A DNA stretch of 64,000 nucleotides from Tretioscincus oriximinensis (taxonomy: Eukaryota; Chordata; Lepidosauria; Squamata; Gymnophthalmidae): positions 769,007-833,006 of the forward strand of contig JAJVDF010000451.1 in the NCBI GenBank assembly GCA_022410635.1, given 5' to 3'. The notes below the pieces were generated by a model that saw only the letters and a list, made by a program, of their open reading frames with translations, did no database searches and had not been told where the DNA came from. The translations under genes and the position numbers were made by a program. The stretch's first letter is position 1. Each line of letters begins with the position of its first letter. Below, in pieces: positions 59,201 through 64,000 of this stretch.

Positions 59201-60050
59201 ATTCAAAAGCAAGCATTTACAAGTAGATTAACTGGTACCATCTCAATGTGATGGCGTAGAATGTACAGGAAGCCTTCAGGTGAAAAATAGCTTATAAGCT
59301 ACTTAGGCTGGGTTCTCATGAGGGCACTAAAACCAGAACAGAAAACAGTGAAGTGAATTAAGATTCACTTTGCTGCTTTCTGTAATCTCCTGCCCGGTTT
59401 AACTCATGCTTCTGGAGTTCTGGACTTTGGGGGTCTTCTGGGAAAGGCAGAAGCTAATGCGAATTGCCTTAAGCTGCACTGGCGATGGATTTCTGAGCAA
59501 ACTCCGCTCAAAACACACATTGCTGTGTGATCTGAGCATGGCCGATGCGTGTTTGATGAAGATTTTATGGAAAATGTATGTGGCCAGTTCAAATCCACAC
59601 AGCTTTGGATCCTTGTTTTTCCCCTTGTGAGAACTGAGCCTTAGAGTCCCTTTGGGAGAGAAAAACAGGGTATAAAAACACAGTTCTTCTTCCTTTACTC
59701 CCAAATTAGACTAAAAGTAGCAATGTGCACAGCTGAATCACTACCAGTTCTTCACATACAATGATAAAATCAAAAAGATTAATACTAGCATGACTATTAA
59801 GGTTTATAGCTTTATAGTGGGAAGATTAAAAAAAAGAAATTGAAATGTACCTGTGAATAGCCAATTATTTCACCATTTTCATCCAATACATTAAAATTAA
59901 TGATTGGACCTTGGATATCTGGATTGCTGAAATCTGTATCACTGTAAATATGTACAACAGGTGATCCATTAGGATATTTTAATGAAGAGAGAACATCATA
60001 TGTGTACTTTACTAAAGCAAACGTATGTTGTTTTATTCTCTCCATTCCAC
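38125..60050 (-). CDS. MOCOS: Molybdenum cofactor sulfurase, 3' ten coding exons (5' part outside window)
   Basis: MOCOS is a cytosolic PLP-dependent enzyme that takes sulfur from L-cysteine and passes it to the molybdenum cofactor, activating xanthine dehydrogenase and aldehyde oxidase. Ten minus-strand exons join in frame: 60050-59851, 52846-52730, 51921-51469, 50792-50630, 46162-46081, 44308-44184, 43438-43333, 42352-42226, 39402-39298, 38262-38125. They total 1616 nt; after a 2-nt partial codon this is 537 residues plus TGA. Order of content: end of the aminotransferase class V domain, the cysteine loop GCFCNTGAC, a variable linker, MOSC N-terminal barrel ([11 protein letters not shown]), then the MOSC domain (GPCHRC, IDQQT). 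All introns are GT-AG. The human protein is 888 aa, so about 350-390 N-terminal residues, including the PLP lysine region, lie beyond 64000. Introns run from 0.68 to 7.0 kb and are full of repeats. Nothing suggests a pseudogene. Exon edges were placed by eye from splice consensus and protein similarity. Confidence 0.95.
38531..38665. repeat. Compound microsatellite (GTAT)n-(GGAT)n-(TTTA)n
   Basis: About ten GTAT units from 38531, then about 16 GGAT units with one GGAC, then ATTT/TTTA units. It lies 270 bp inside the last MOCOS intron from the final exon. Any open frame over it is an artefact. Confidence 0.98.
38883..39165 (-). mobile_element. L2-like LINE 3' end
   Basis: The minus strand encodes [20 protein letters not shown] and KCLKTxLFGLAFG, then the tail with GCCCTGAGACAATCAGGTTT and (TAAA)n. 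It is closely related to the plus copy at 47990-48410. Confidence 0.88.
39298..39402 (-). CDS. MOCOS: MOCOS exon: GPCHRC / IDQQT core of the MOSC domain
   Basis: This 105-nt exon (35 codons, phase 0 at both ends) has acceptor AATTTCAG|GTT and donor AAG|GTCAGT. It encodes [20 protein letters not shown], the most conserved MOSC segment, including the cysteines of GPCHRC that are linked to cofactor binding in the family. An L2-like LINE tail ends about 130 bp downstream in the next intron. Confidence 0.95.
39965..40410 (+). mobile_element. L1 LINE reverse-transcriptase fragment
   Basis: Reads [39 protein letters not shown], the catalytic box YVDDTLVL, and then [15 protein letters not shown] sequence. 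The order and motifs are those of L1 ORF2. A frame break falls near 40325. It is truncated at both ends. Confidence 0.85.
40425..40495 (-). mobile_element. L2/CORE-SINE type 3' tail
   Basis: (ATTT/ACTT)n followed by ATATTCCGCCCTGCACTCAA is the reverse of the tail shared by L2-like LINEs and CORE-SINEs here. Confidence 0.65.
40496..41000 (-). mobile_element. CR1/L3-type LINE 3' end
   Basis: Reverse copy of the 742-1215 family. Plus-strand strings such as GCTATCCAGGCTGCTAACAT, AAATACTTTCCCTTGTCTGT and GGCTGAAGAGGCCCAGAT are shared with 32612-33140. It begins at the same LGLFSL region as that copy. Confidence 0.88.
41060..41205 (-). mobile_element. Second tRNA-derived SINE family, head half
   Basis: Matches 18630-18810: CAGGCTAGCGGAAGGTGCTC, CACAGGGCTTCGAAACCC and TAGTGACTGAGCTATTC. 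The 3' part is missing. Confidence 0.8.
41596..41876 (-). mobile_element. CORE-SINE variant with (GAA)n tail
   Basis: The purine-rich tail is at 41596-41663, then AAAGTTGGCTTTTATACCCT, a core with AGGGTTTAGAGAGCTCTAA, ATCACCCATCTGACTTCATG and a tRNA-like head ending in CACTAACCACTGGC. Its tail differs from the (AAATA)n family. Confidence 0.7.
42226..42352 (-). CDS. MOCOS: MOCOS exon: [17 protein letters not shown]
   Basis: This 127-nt exon carries the MOSC motif RFRANIVI and ends [12 protein letters not shown]. The acceptor is AAATAG|ACTAGG. A second AG three bases further on (CTAG|GTGA) would open directly on an in-frame TGA, so the upstream one must be used. Donor AAG|GTAGGG, phase 0. Compared with human MOCOS the loop before RFRAN is several residues shorter. 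Confidence 0.93.
43333..43438 (-). CDS. MOCOS: MOCOS exon: [17 protein letters not shown]
   Basis: This 106-nt exon has acceptor ATTTCAG|AAGACT and donor AAG|GTAAGT, a near-consensus pair. The conserved MOSC string [14 protein letters not shown] is intact. It leaves in phase 2, with an arginine split across the junction. Confidence 0.94.
44184..44308 (-). CDS. MOCOS: MOCOS exon: [19 protein letters not shown]
   Basis: This 125-nt exon has acceptor CCTTATAG|AGTAGAG and donor AAG|GTATAC. The first base completes an arginine codon; [19 protein letters not shown] and [18 protein letters not shown] follow. It is the start of the MOSC domain and matches the human segment STYDCGEKISSWLSTFFG. Confidence 0.94.
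45008..45173. mobile_element. Inverted-repeat MITE (GGTTACCAGATAAAA ends)
   Basis: Left end AAGGTTACCAGATAAAATCT, right end GTTTTATCTGGTAACCCT; about 166 bp with an imperfect internal palindrome. Single ends of the same family occur at 12538-12560 and 56688-56710. Confidence 0.8.
45282..45444. mobile_element. Palindromic MITE
   Basis: The left arm GGCCTGATTCCCACTTGATC TTATTCTGTTaCAGAA pairs with the right arm, reversed GGCTGGATTCATACTTGACC TTATTCTGTTcCAGAA. AGATCTGCTGTT / AGATCTGCTATT form a further pair inside. Confidence 0.8.
45558..45690 (+). repeat. Hammerhead-like hairpin repeat, copy 3
   Basis: CTCAGCATCGGAAGAAGTAG, ACATGTCTACGAAAGCTTAT and the same downstream body as copy 2. The CTGAAGA box reads CGGAAGA here. 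Confidence 0.85.
46081..46162 (-). CDS. MOCOS: MOCOS exon: end of MOSC N barrel (MDPISLPL...CSH)
   Basis: This 82-nt exon has acceptor AAAATAG|GTATGG and donor CCG|GTAAGA. Two bases complete a glycine; [15 protein letters not shown] and QSKVCSH follow, matching human MEPIEVPLEEN...SRVCADR in layout. The donor is strong. It is too short to appear as a long open frame. Confidence 0.92.
46731..47138. mobile_element. Inverted-repeat MITE (ACCTCATCCAGATG ends)
   Basis: Left end TTGAGGCCTCATCCAGATG and, reversed, right end TTGTGACCTCATCCAGATG; 408 bp. The interior is unique, and the open frame across it is not coding-like. Confidence 0.7.
47604..47830. repeat. Diverged duplication, period about 142 bp
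   Basis: GCCAGCTGGCCATGTGGACA (about 47606) and ACCAGCTGGCCACATGGGCA (about 47747) start two loosely similar units with GAGTATGTGAACTGAATGAA against GGATGTGGGTTGAGTGAACA. Unclassified. Confidence 0.5.
47990..48412 (+). mobile_element. L2-like LINE 3' end
   Basis: Encodes [20 protein letters not shown] and [20 protein letters not shown], then a stop and the 3' tail TTAGCCGCCCTGAGACTTAC followed by (TAAA)n. The tail is the probable source of the CORE-SINE tail. Confidence 0.88.
50630..50792 (-). CDS. MOCOS: MOCOS exon: MOSC N-terminal barrel
   Basis: This 163-nt exon enters in phase 0 (acceptor TTTGTCAG|GTT) and leaves in phase 1. It encodes [19 protein letters not shown] and then [12 protein letters not shown], close to the human barrel. 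The donor that keeps the frame is GAAG|GTTGGT, which is weak. A much better donor, GTAAGA, sits four bases downstream and would shift the frame. The next exon begins GT ATG GAT, which restores glycine and confirms the upstream choice. Confidence 0.93.
51148..51387. repeat. Head-to-head pair of hammerhead-like repeats forming a long palindrome
   Basis: A minus copy (51148-51275) and a plus copy (about 51282-51387) meet at their hairpin ends. The arms share GGAGCTAGCAGCACTTTGAG and its reverse, as well as AGTAGACGTGTCTACGAAAG. It lies in the MOCOS intron between 50793 and 51468. Confidence 0.88.
51469..51921 (-). CDS. MOCOS: MOCOS exon: end of desulfurase domain, linker, start of MOSC N barrel
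   Basis: This 453-nt exon (151 codons, phase 0 at both ends) has acceptor TTCCTTAG|GCT and donor GAG|GTAATA. It starts with [10 protein letters not shown] and [14 protein letters not shown], the conserved end of the class V aminotransferase domain. A serine/threonine-rich linker of about 90 residues follows, the least conserved part of MOCOS, and then [13 protein letters not shown], which opens the MOSC N-terminal beta barrel. A long inverted repeat lies in the next intron, 84 bp past the donor. Confidence 0.95.
52730..52846 (-). CDS. MOCOS: MOCOS exon carrying the conserved cysteine loop
   Basis: This 117-nt exon (39 codons, phase 0 at both ends) has acceptor TTCAAG|GTA and donor CAG|GTCAGT. 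It encodes [19 protein letters not shown] followed by [11 protein letters not shown]. The GCFCNxGAC loop is the MOCOS/ABA3 signature and holds the cysteine thought to carry the persulfide during desulfuration (established for the plant homologue ABA3). The loop is intact here. The preceding 7.0-kb intron contains an L1 tail, SINEs and MITEs. Confidence 0.95.
53233..53310 (-). mobile_element. L2/CORE-SINE type 3' tail
   Basis: TTTCTATACCGCCTTATTCC and CGAAGATCTCAGGGTGCTTT are the reverse of the common tail. Only about 75 bp remain. Confidence 0.7.
54071..54211. mobile_element. Inverted-repeat MITE
   Basis: Left TTGCATCCATGCATCATCCA CTTATTCCAC and reversed right CTGCATCCAGACATCATTTATTCCAC; interior AT-rich. 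Confidence 0.75.
54540..54850 (-). repeat. Unclassified interspersed repeat, copy 1
   Basis: Read on the minus strand it aligns with 59450-59590: shared strings include TGCTGTGTGAT, AATTGC.TTAA and ATGGAAAATG / GTGGAAAATG in the same order. It appears as a 125-codon open frame that I regard as chance. Confidence 0.6.
55060..55625 (+). mobile_element. L1 LINE 3' end
   Basis: [20 protein letters not shown] resembles the conserved L1 ORF2 C-terminal stretch LLLAAARxxIAxxWK, followed by [13 protein letters not shown]. The 3' UTR ends in an A-rich tail at about 55620. Several stops are present. Confidence 0.75.
56182..56393. mobile_element. Near-perfect palindromic MITE with 8-bp flanking repeat
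   Basis: Element about 56190-56385. Arms of about 85 bp: GACCAGATGACCCCTTTTTT at left pairs with AAAAGGGGTCATCTGGT at right, and GGTGCCTC with GAGGCACC further in. The flanks CTTCACAT (56182-56189 and 56386-56393) are identical. The loop has T-runs and three assembly Ns. Confidence 0.85.
56394..59099. other. MOCOS intron, little recognised
   Basis: Holds a single MITE end (CAGTTTTTATCTGGTAGCCC at about 56690-56710) related to 45008-45173. The rest is unrecognised, including T-rich and A-rich runs near 58000 and 58740. Confidence 0.55.
59100..59306 (+). mobile_element. Second tRNA-derived SINE family, interrupted copy (5' part)
   Basis: CAACCTAGCTATTCAAAAGC and TGGCGTAGAATGTACAGGAA match 21206-21310. 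The 3' part continues after an insertion at 59640-59700 (AGAGTCCCTTTGGGAGAG, GGGTATAAAAACACAG, TTCTTCTTCC). Confidence 0.8.
59307..59639 (+). mobile_element. Inverted-repeat element nested in a SINE; copy 2 of the unclassified repeat
   Basis: Begins GCTGGGTTCTCATGAGGG and, reversed from the right, GCTCAGTTCTCACAAGGGG. CTTAG lies on both sides. Its interior is homologous to 54540-54850. The SINE sequence is continuous when it is removed. Confidence 0.75.
59851..60050 (-). CDS. MOCOS: MOCOS exon: end of desulfurase domain ([10 protein letters not shown]...IIGYSQ)
   Basis: This 200-nt exon has acceptor TTTTAG|GT and donor CAG|GTACAT. The first two bases complete a glycine codon from the previous, unseen exon, and 66 codons follow. 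It encodes the C-terminal lobe of the aminotransferase class V fold, with [10 protein letters not shown] near the start and [10 protein letters not shown] near the end. It is probably the sixth coding exon if vertebrate exon structure is kept (inference). It is the most 5' MOCOS exon I could find; I saw no further exon between 60051 and 64000. Confidence 0.94.
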
Positions 60051-61604
60051 CTAAAAGAGTGAGAAAAATAAAATTAGCTTCTTGCTTCACAAGAATGAGG
60101 CACTCATTGTTATCACTGCATTCATTAGATTTTCTAGGATGCTTTGCTATGGTTTAGAGTTCAGTTTGGAACATGAGCTGTTGTATAAAATTGTGATAAC
60201 CAATTTCAGAGCACTTATCAGTGTGAAGGAATTGATAGCAATTGATTTTTGTCTTGCATGCCAAAGACATCTTATTGTTACATAGTTCTTATAAGTACTA
60301 TTTTGGCTAAATGATACCATTCTTGTCTCAGCTAGTGACAGCTTAGATCAGTTTTGTAAAGTGGGATAAAGATGGTGCTAAGTGGCACATCATTTTTCTT
60401 GTGCTGACTTTCCACCATGGATCCAAGCTGTCACCAGCACAGGAGTAGGGACAATGTGAAACAGTCTGCAGGTAGACAGAGCACATTTCAGCTTTATAAT
60501 TTGCGATGCTCAGCTGCCTTTTCATTGCATCATCTGTGTTCTCGTCATCCTCTCTCCCCTCCTACATTTTCTGCCTGTCTCCCATCCATCTGCTTTACAC
60601 ACCATTTTCGATAGCAGGAAGTGAAGCAGCATCAGAGGCATTGCACTGGACAGGCAAACAGCCATTAGACCAACAGGTCATTTGTCCCATCTGCTGCGCT
60701 CCTGAGCTACATTCTCCTAGGTGTCTGTTTTCTAACCCAGAACACAGTCGGCAACTTCGTAGGGTGGCATAATGTGGATCTTGAAGCAGCTCTGCAACCA
60801 TACTCATGGAATTTGGCCAGAGTCACTAGTGCCGTTGCCATTTTCCTCATTTGACATTCCCTCCTTGTTTCTGTCCAAAAACTATTTGATTGGCCAATTC
60901 AAGACTATTTATCCATCACAGACTGTTTAATCAATTCATTTTCAGATGAACTGTTCATCTGGAATGTGTCATGCATTTTATTTATAGTAAGGATTAGTAC
61001 ATGAGTAATAAGTAGTTTAAGAATTCTGGTGAAGAGTAAAGGGTGCCAGTCAACAGAGCATTTTTGCAAAGTTCATCAGAAATCATGAATCTCACTTTTT
61101 GATTTTTACATCAAAAATTTTAGTAAGAGTGTTTGTCTCATATCACCTTTGAGTCTAATAAGAAAAAGGCAGCTTTCAGAGCTAAATCTACTTTTTCGTG
61201 TACTATATTAATTTTATCACATATCACTGAAATGTCAATAAATGTGTGATGAATAATCACAACATAGGGGACTGCAAAAAGGAAAGAAATCTGAAAATGC
61301 TATTGATTAGAAAAAGAGAATGAATCATGTTTTTTTTCTTCCAGAAATAAACATAAAAAAGGCATAGAACACTAAAAACACAATGCAACACACAATAACA
61401 ACAAAGAGTGTAGAAAGAATATAGCATCCCACCAAAATAATTCATGAGAATTGAAATTTGTGGTGACATTATCTTTCAGCATTTGCTGGATGTACATAAT
61501 TTCAAAAGCAAAACTTTTTAATGAGTCAGTTTTTATATTCTGTTTCAAGTCATAAACTTTTGAANTAAACAAAACATAATTCTGTCAATAAATATAATCT
61601 GTTA
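60051..61604. other. MOCOS intron, no exon found
   Basis: I looked on the minus strand for the exon that should precede 60050 and did not find one. A cysteine-rich open frame at 60807-60595 (CRLCSGLENRHLGECSSG) does not resemble MOCOS and is probably a repeat or chance. Confidence 0.5.
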
Positions 61605-62120
61605 TTCTCTTTTACAGTACTTTGGTCAGACCACACTTAGAATACTCTATTCAGTTCTGGGTACCCCAATTTAAAAAGAACACTGGTAAACTAGAGCAGG
61701 ATCAAAAGANGATTACAAGGATGGTGAGTGGTCTGGAAACTGTGAAACTATGAGGATCAAGGGGTTTTTAGTCTGCAAAAGAGGAGACTAAGAGGAGACC
61801 TTATAGCTATCTATAAAGGCTGAAGGGCTGTCACACAGCAGAGGAGTCAACTTTGTTCTCATTGGCACAGGGAAGGACTAAAAAAAGGGATCAAACTTTC
61901 TGATAGTAAGGTTGCCACAGGAAGTAGTGAGGTCTCCTTCACTGGAAGTTTTCAAACAGAAGCTGCACAGCCACCTGTCTGGGATACTTTAGTGCAGTGG
62001 TTCTCAACCTTTCTAATGTCGCGACCCACAGGTTGAGAACCGCTGTTTTAGTGACTCCTGCATTGAGCAGGGGTTGGACCTGATGACCCAGGAAGCCCCC
62101 TCCATGATTCTATGAGTTTA
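61605..62120 (+). mobile_element. CR1 3' end with a nested insertion
   Basis: Matches 9935-10440 of the larger CR1: TGGTCAGACCACACTTAGAA, TACAAGGATGGTGAGTGGTC and GGTTGGACCTGATGACCC. There are several deletions, and a 51-bp element is inserted at 61995. Confidence 0.9.
61987..62053. mobile_element. SPIN-like hAT footprint (both ends only) with 8-bp target duplication
   Basis: The 51-bp element (61995-62045) is CAGTGGTTCTCAACCTTTCT at one end and ACCCACAGGTTGAGAACCGCTG at the other, with the interior gone. The termini are those of the SPIN/Charlie-type hAT family. CTTTAGTG and TTTTAGTG flank it (7 of 8). The other CR1 copies show the uninterrupted site. Confidence 0.88.
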
Positions 62121-62139
62121 CGATTCTTTGAGCATATTA

Positions 62140-62440
62140 ATAAGCACAGATATATGTGACACTGTCTATCTGGACTTTCAGAAGGGTTTTGACAAAGTAT
62201 CTTATCCAAGCCTTCTGAATAAACACTGCCATGGAATTAGGAGACAGTTGTTATCTTGGATTTATCAATGTAAATATCTGGCATCTTGGACTTATGAACA
62301 ACTATTGTGAAGTTAACTATTAGAGACTATTAAATACTCTCTGACAGTAAGGGTGACAAACTACCGTAGGTTCCCACATGTGGTGGTGACTTCTTTGCTG
62401 GAAGTCTTCCAACAAAGTCTGCATTGAGCAGGGGGTTGGA
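62140..62440 (+). mobile_element. Internally deleted CR1 fragment
   Basis: VYLDFQKGFDKVSYPSLLNK is the RT palm motif. About 100 bp later comes TAAGGGTGACAAACTACCGT, then GCAGGGGGTTGGA, the CR1 3' region. More than 0.6 kb of element between them is missing. Confidence 0.8.
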
Positions 62441-63751
62441 GTGGCTGCAAAAAAGTCTCACACATACATAAACACATACAGCCACTTTGATTTTTTCAGG
62501 CATCCAATCAATTATCAAAAAACCCTCAAAAACTTACAAAGATACACAAAATGCAGTAAAAGCTCAACAAAAGGTCTCAGAGAGCACTCAAAACTCACCA
62601 AATACATGCACCAATGATTCACTCTACTCTACATATTCCATTTTATTCTCTAATGCAATCAAAATAAATTGGAACTAATTAAAAACACAGTCAAACTGCC
62701 CACAATCACAACCAACTTAGCCAAATTCTTTAAAAAAATCAGATTAAAATATATAAAAAGCCACACTGAACATTTTCTTCATTGCTAAAAAGGTATGTGG
62801 GAAAATGTTAACAGGTCAGTCAGAAAATCCTGGCATGCTGTAGCCTTCACCTCTGATTTTTGTTCTTGATGGAAGAAGAACATACTAGGAAATTACAAAA
62901 ATGCATTAGATAAGTAATACTCTCCATTTATAATATATATTGGCAAATTTGTGCTGCCAGATTGCTCATTGCAAAGTATTAGTAATTAACAGGCAATATA
63001 TCTGAACTTGACTGCTATCTTTTCAACTCTCTTTAATGGACATTCTTCTGCACAACTTCAATAAAACAAGATATTACTGTTCAGTTTATAGTTACCAATG
63101 TCTTCCTCCCTGCCAGTAAGATGTTACTCACTCAGTAAATGAATGAAAAATGCACAATAGTTTCTAACGAGTCTGGAGCCATTTAAACATATAGGAAAAA
63201 ACGAGACACATATATTGGCTAATACCTAACTGGCCAGTCATCTAATACTTTTTGAAACTCTCAGTGTATTGTTGTTGTCACTTGACAAAAGGCTAATTGC
63301 TTGAGATTCACAGCAAGATTATCTTTCTCTTCAAAATCTAGTTCATTATTCACAAAAGCAACTCTAGATGAAAAGGTAACATTTCAGGATTTAGTTCAGT
63401 ATTAGTAAGCTTCTTATGCAATTCACTTTAAAGAGTCATTGAAATTTTGGCATAAAATTGTTGAGTAGGCCAACTGGAAAGAAAGAGATTCTTTCTAAAA
63501 TTTAGTTGAAATATTAAAGAATAAAATGTTTCATAGAAAGCAAGTTGCAAAATGAATGACTTGTACCTTTAATATTCTGAGGCACAGCTCTTAAAAAATA
63601 TTTTAGCACTGATTCATGGATGAATGAGTTAAGGCCAATTAAATTCTGTTGACAGAGGAATGATGACCAAAGGAATTTTCATTTCCTATTTCCTATTTCT
63701 CAGAAACAACCTCATAGTTTAAAAGGGAATAACATGAGTATGATCAGACAT
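62441..63751. other. MOCOS intron, no exon found
   Basis: AT-rich. No exon-like segment with flanking AG and GT on the minus strand was recognised. Confidence 0.5.
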
Positions 63752-63865
63752 ATATAGCTGAGTATAAGTCAACCCGAATATAAGCCGAGGCATTTAATTT
63801 TACCACAAAAAACTGGGAAAACCTATTGACTCAAGTATAAGTCTAGGGTGGGAAATGCAGCGGGG
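63752..63865. repeat. Interspersed repeat with ATATAAGCCGAG motif
   Basis: GAGTATAAGTCAACCCGAAT, AACTGGGAAAACCTATTGAC and CAAGTATAAGTCTAGGGTGG recall a repeat I know to be frequent in amniote genomes. I do not name its class. Two related half-sites are in opposite sense. Confidence 0.55.
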
Positions 63866-64000
63866 GCGGGGGATGAAGGAAGAAAAGGAACCCAATGCCT
63901 CCCCTGCGCCCATCCAAGGTGCCTGTCCTGTGAGGCCACACAGTCCTCAGGGCCATGTGCTGGATGTTTCTGCGGGCCCCTTGGCATCCACTTCTTGGGC

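Noticed and set aside
60595..60807. Cysteine-rich open frame as a missing 5' MOCOS exon
   Set aside because: It does not match the expected region before [11 protein letters not shown], and I saw no fitting splice donor in phase.
1..64000. CRISPR arrays, operons, bacterial or viral genes
   Set aside because: No regularly spaced repeats, no gene-dense coding and no phage or virus proteins; introns and LINEs show vertebrate nuclear DNA.

Overview
This is a window of vertebrate nuclear DNA with large introns and dense interspersed repeats. The repeat mix is CR1, L2-like and L1-like LINEs, a Penelope-like element, tRNA-headed SINEs with a MIR-like core, and hAT miniature elements including a SPIN-like one. 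That points to a non-avian reptile, most likely a squamate; this is an inference from repeat content, not proof. Isolated single Ns are scattered through the window.

Two protein-coding genes are supported, both on the minus strand and in tandem. (1) The 3' two-thirds of MOCOS (molybdenum cofactor sulfurase) lies in ten exons between 60050 and 38125. Every junction I place keeps the frame, and together they encode 537 residues plus the stop: the end of the PLP-dependent desulfurase domain with its GCFCNTGAC cysteine loop, the linker, and the MOSC N and C domains. The 5' exons lie beyond 64000. (2) The first coding exon of PTPN3 (FERM-PDZ tyrosine phosphatase) lies at 1855-2009. It has an acceptor, an ATG and a donor, and is collinear without gaps with the start of mammalian PTPN3 as I recall it. 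A CpG-rich block at about 17540-18260 is the best candidate for its promoter and non-coding first exon. In human the two genes are on different chromosomes (18q12 and 9q31), so their adjacency is the main gene-level observation.

Layout. 1-1215: a LINE with a reversed 5' part. 1855-2009: PTPN3 exon. 2200-7750: mostly featureless AT-rich intron with one small, clean retroposon. 7770-10455: a near-complete CR1 with two frame breaks. 10460-17500: hAT element, L1 remnant, SINEs and a CR1 tail. 17540-18260: CpG island. 18440-25560: SINEs, a GC-rich hAT element, a second hAT element and MITEs. 26140-29243: a decayed Penelope-like element between 30-bp direct repeats. 30200-35070: L2-like, CR1/L3-like and other LINE pieces. 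37460-60050: MOCOS 3' part, its introns carrying L1, L2, SINE, MITE and palindromic insertions. 60050-64000: MOCOS intron with a broken CR1 that carries a SPIN-like footprint.

I found no evidence of a wholly new biological system. The most interesting structures are the nested and inverted transposon events, a hammerhead-like hairpin in a multicopy repeat, a tandem splice donor and an inverted repeat pair inside MOCOS, and the MOCOS-PTPN3 linkage.
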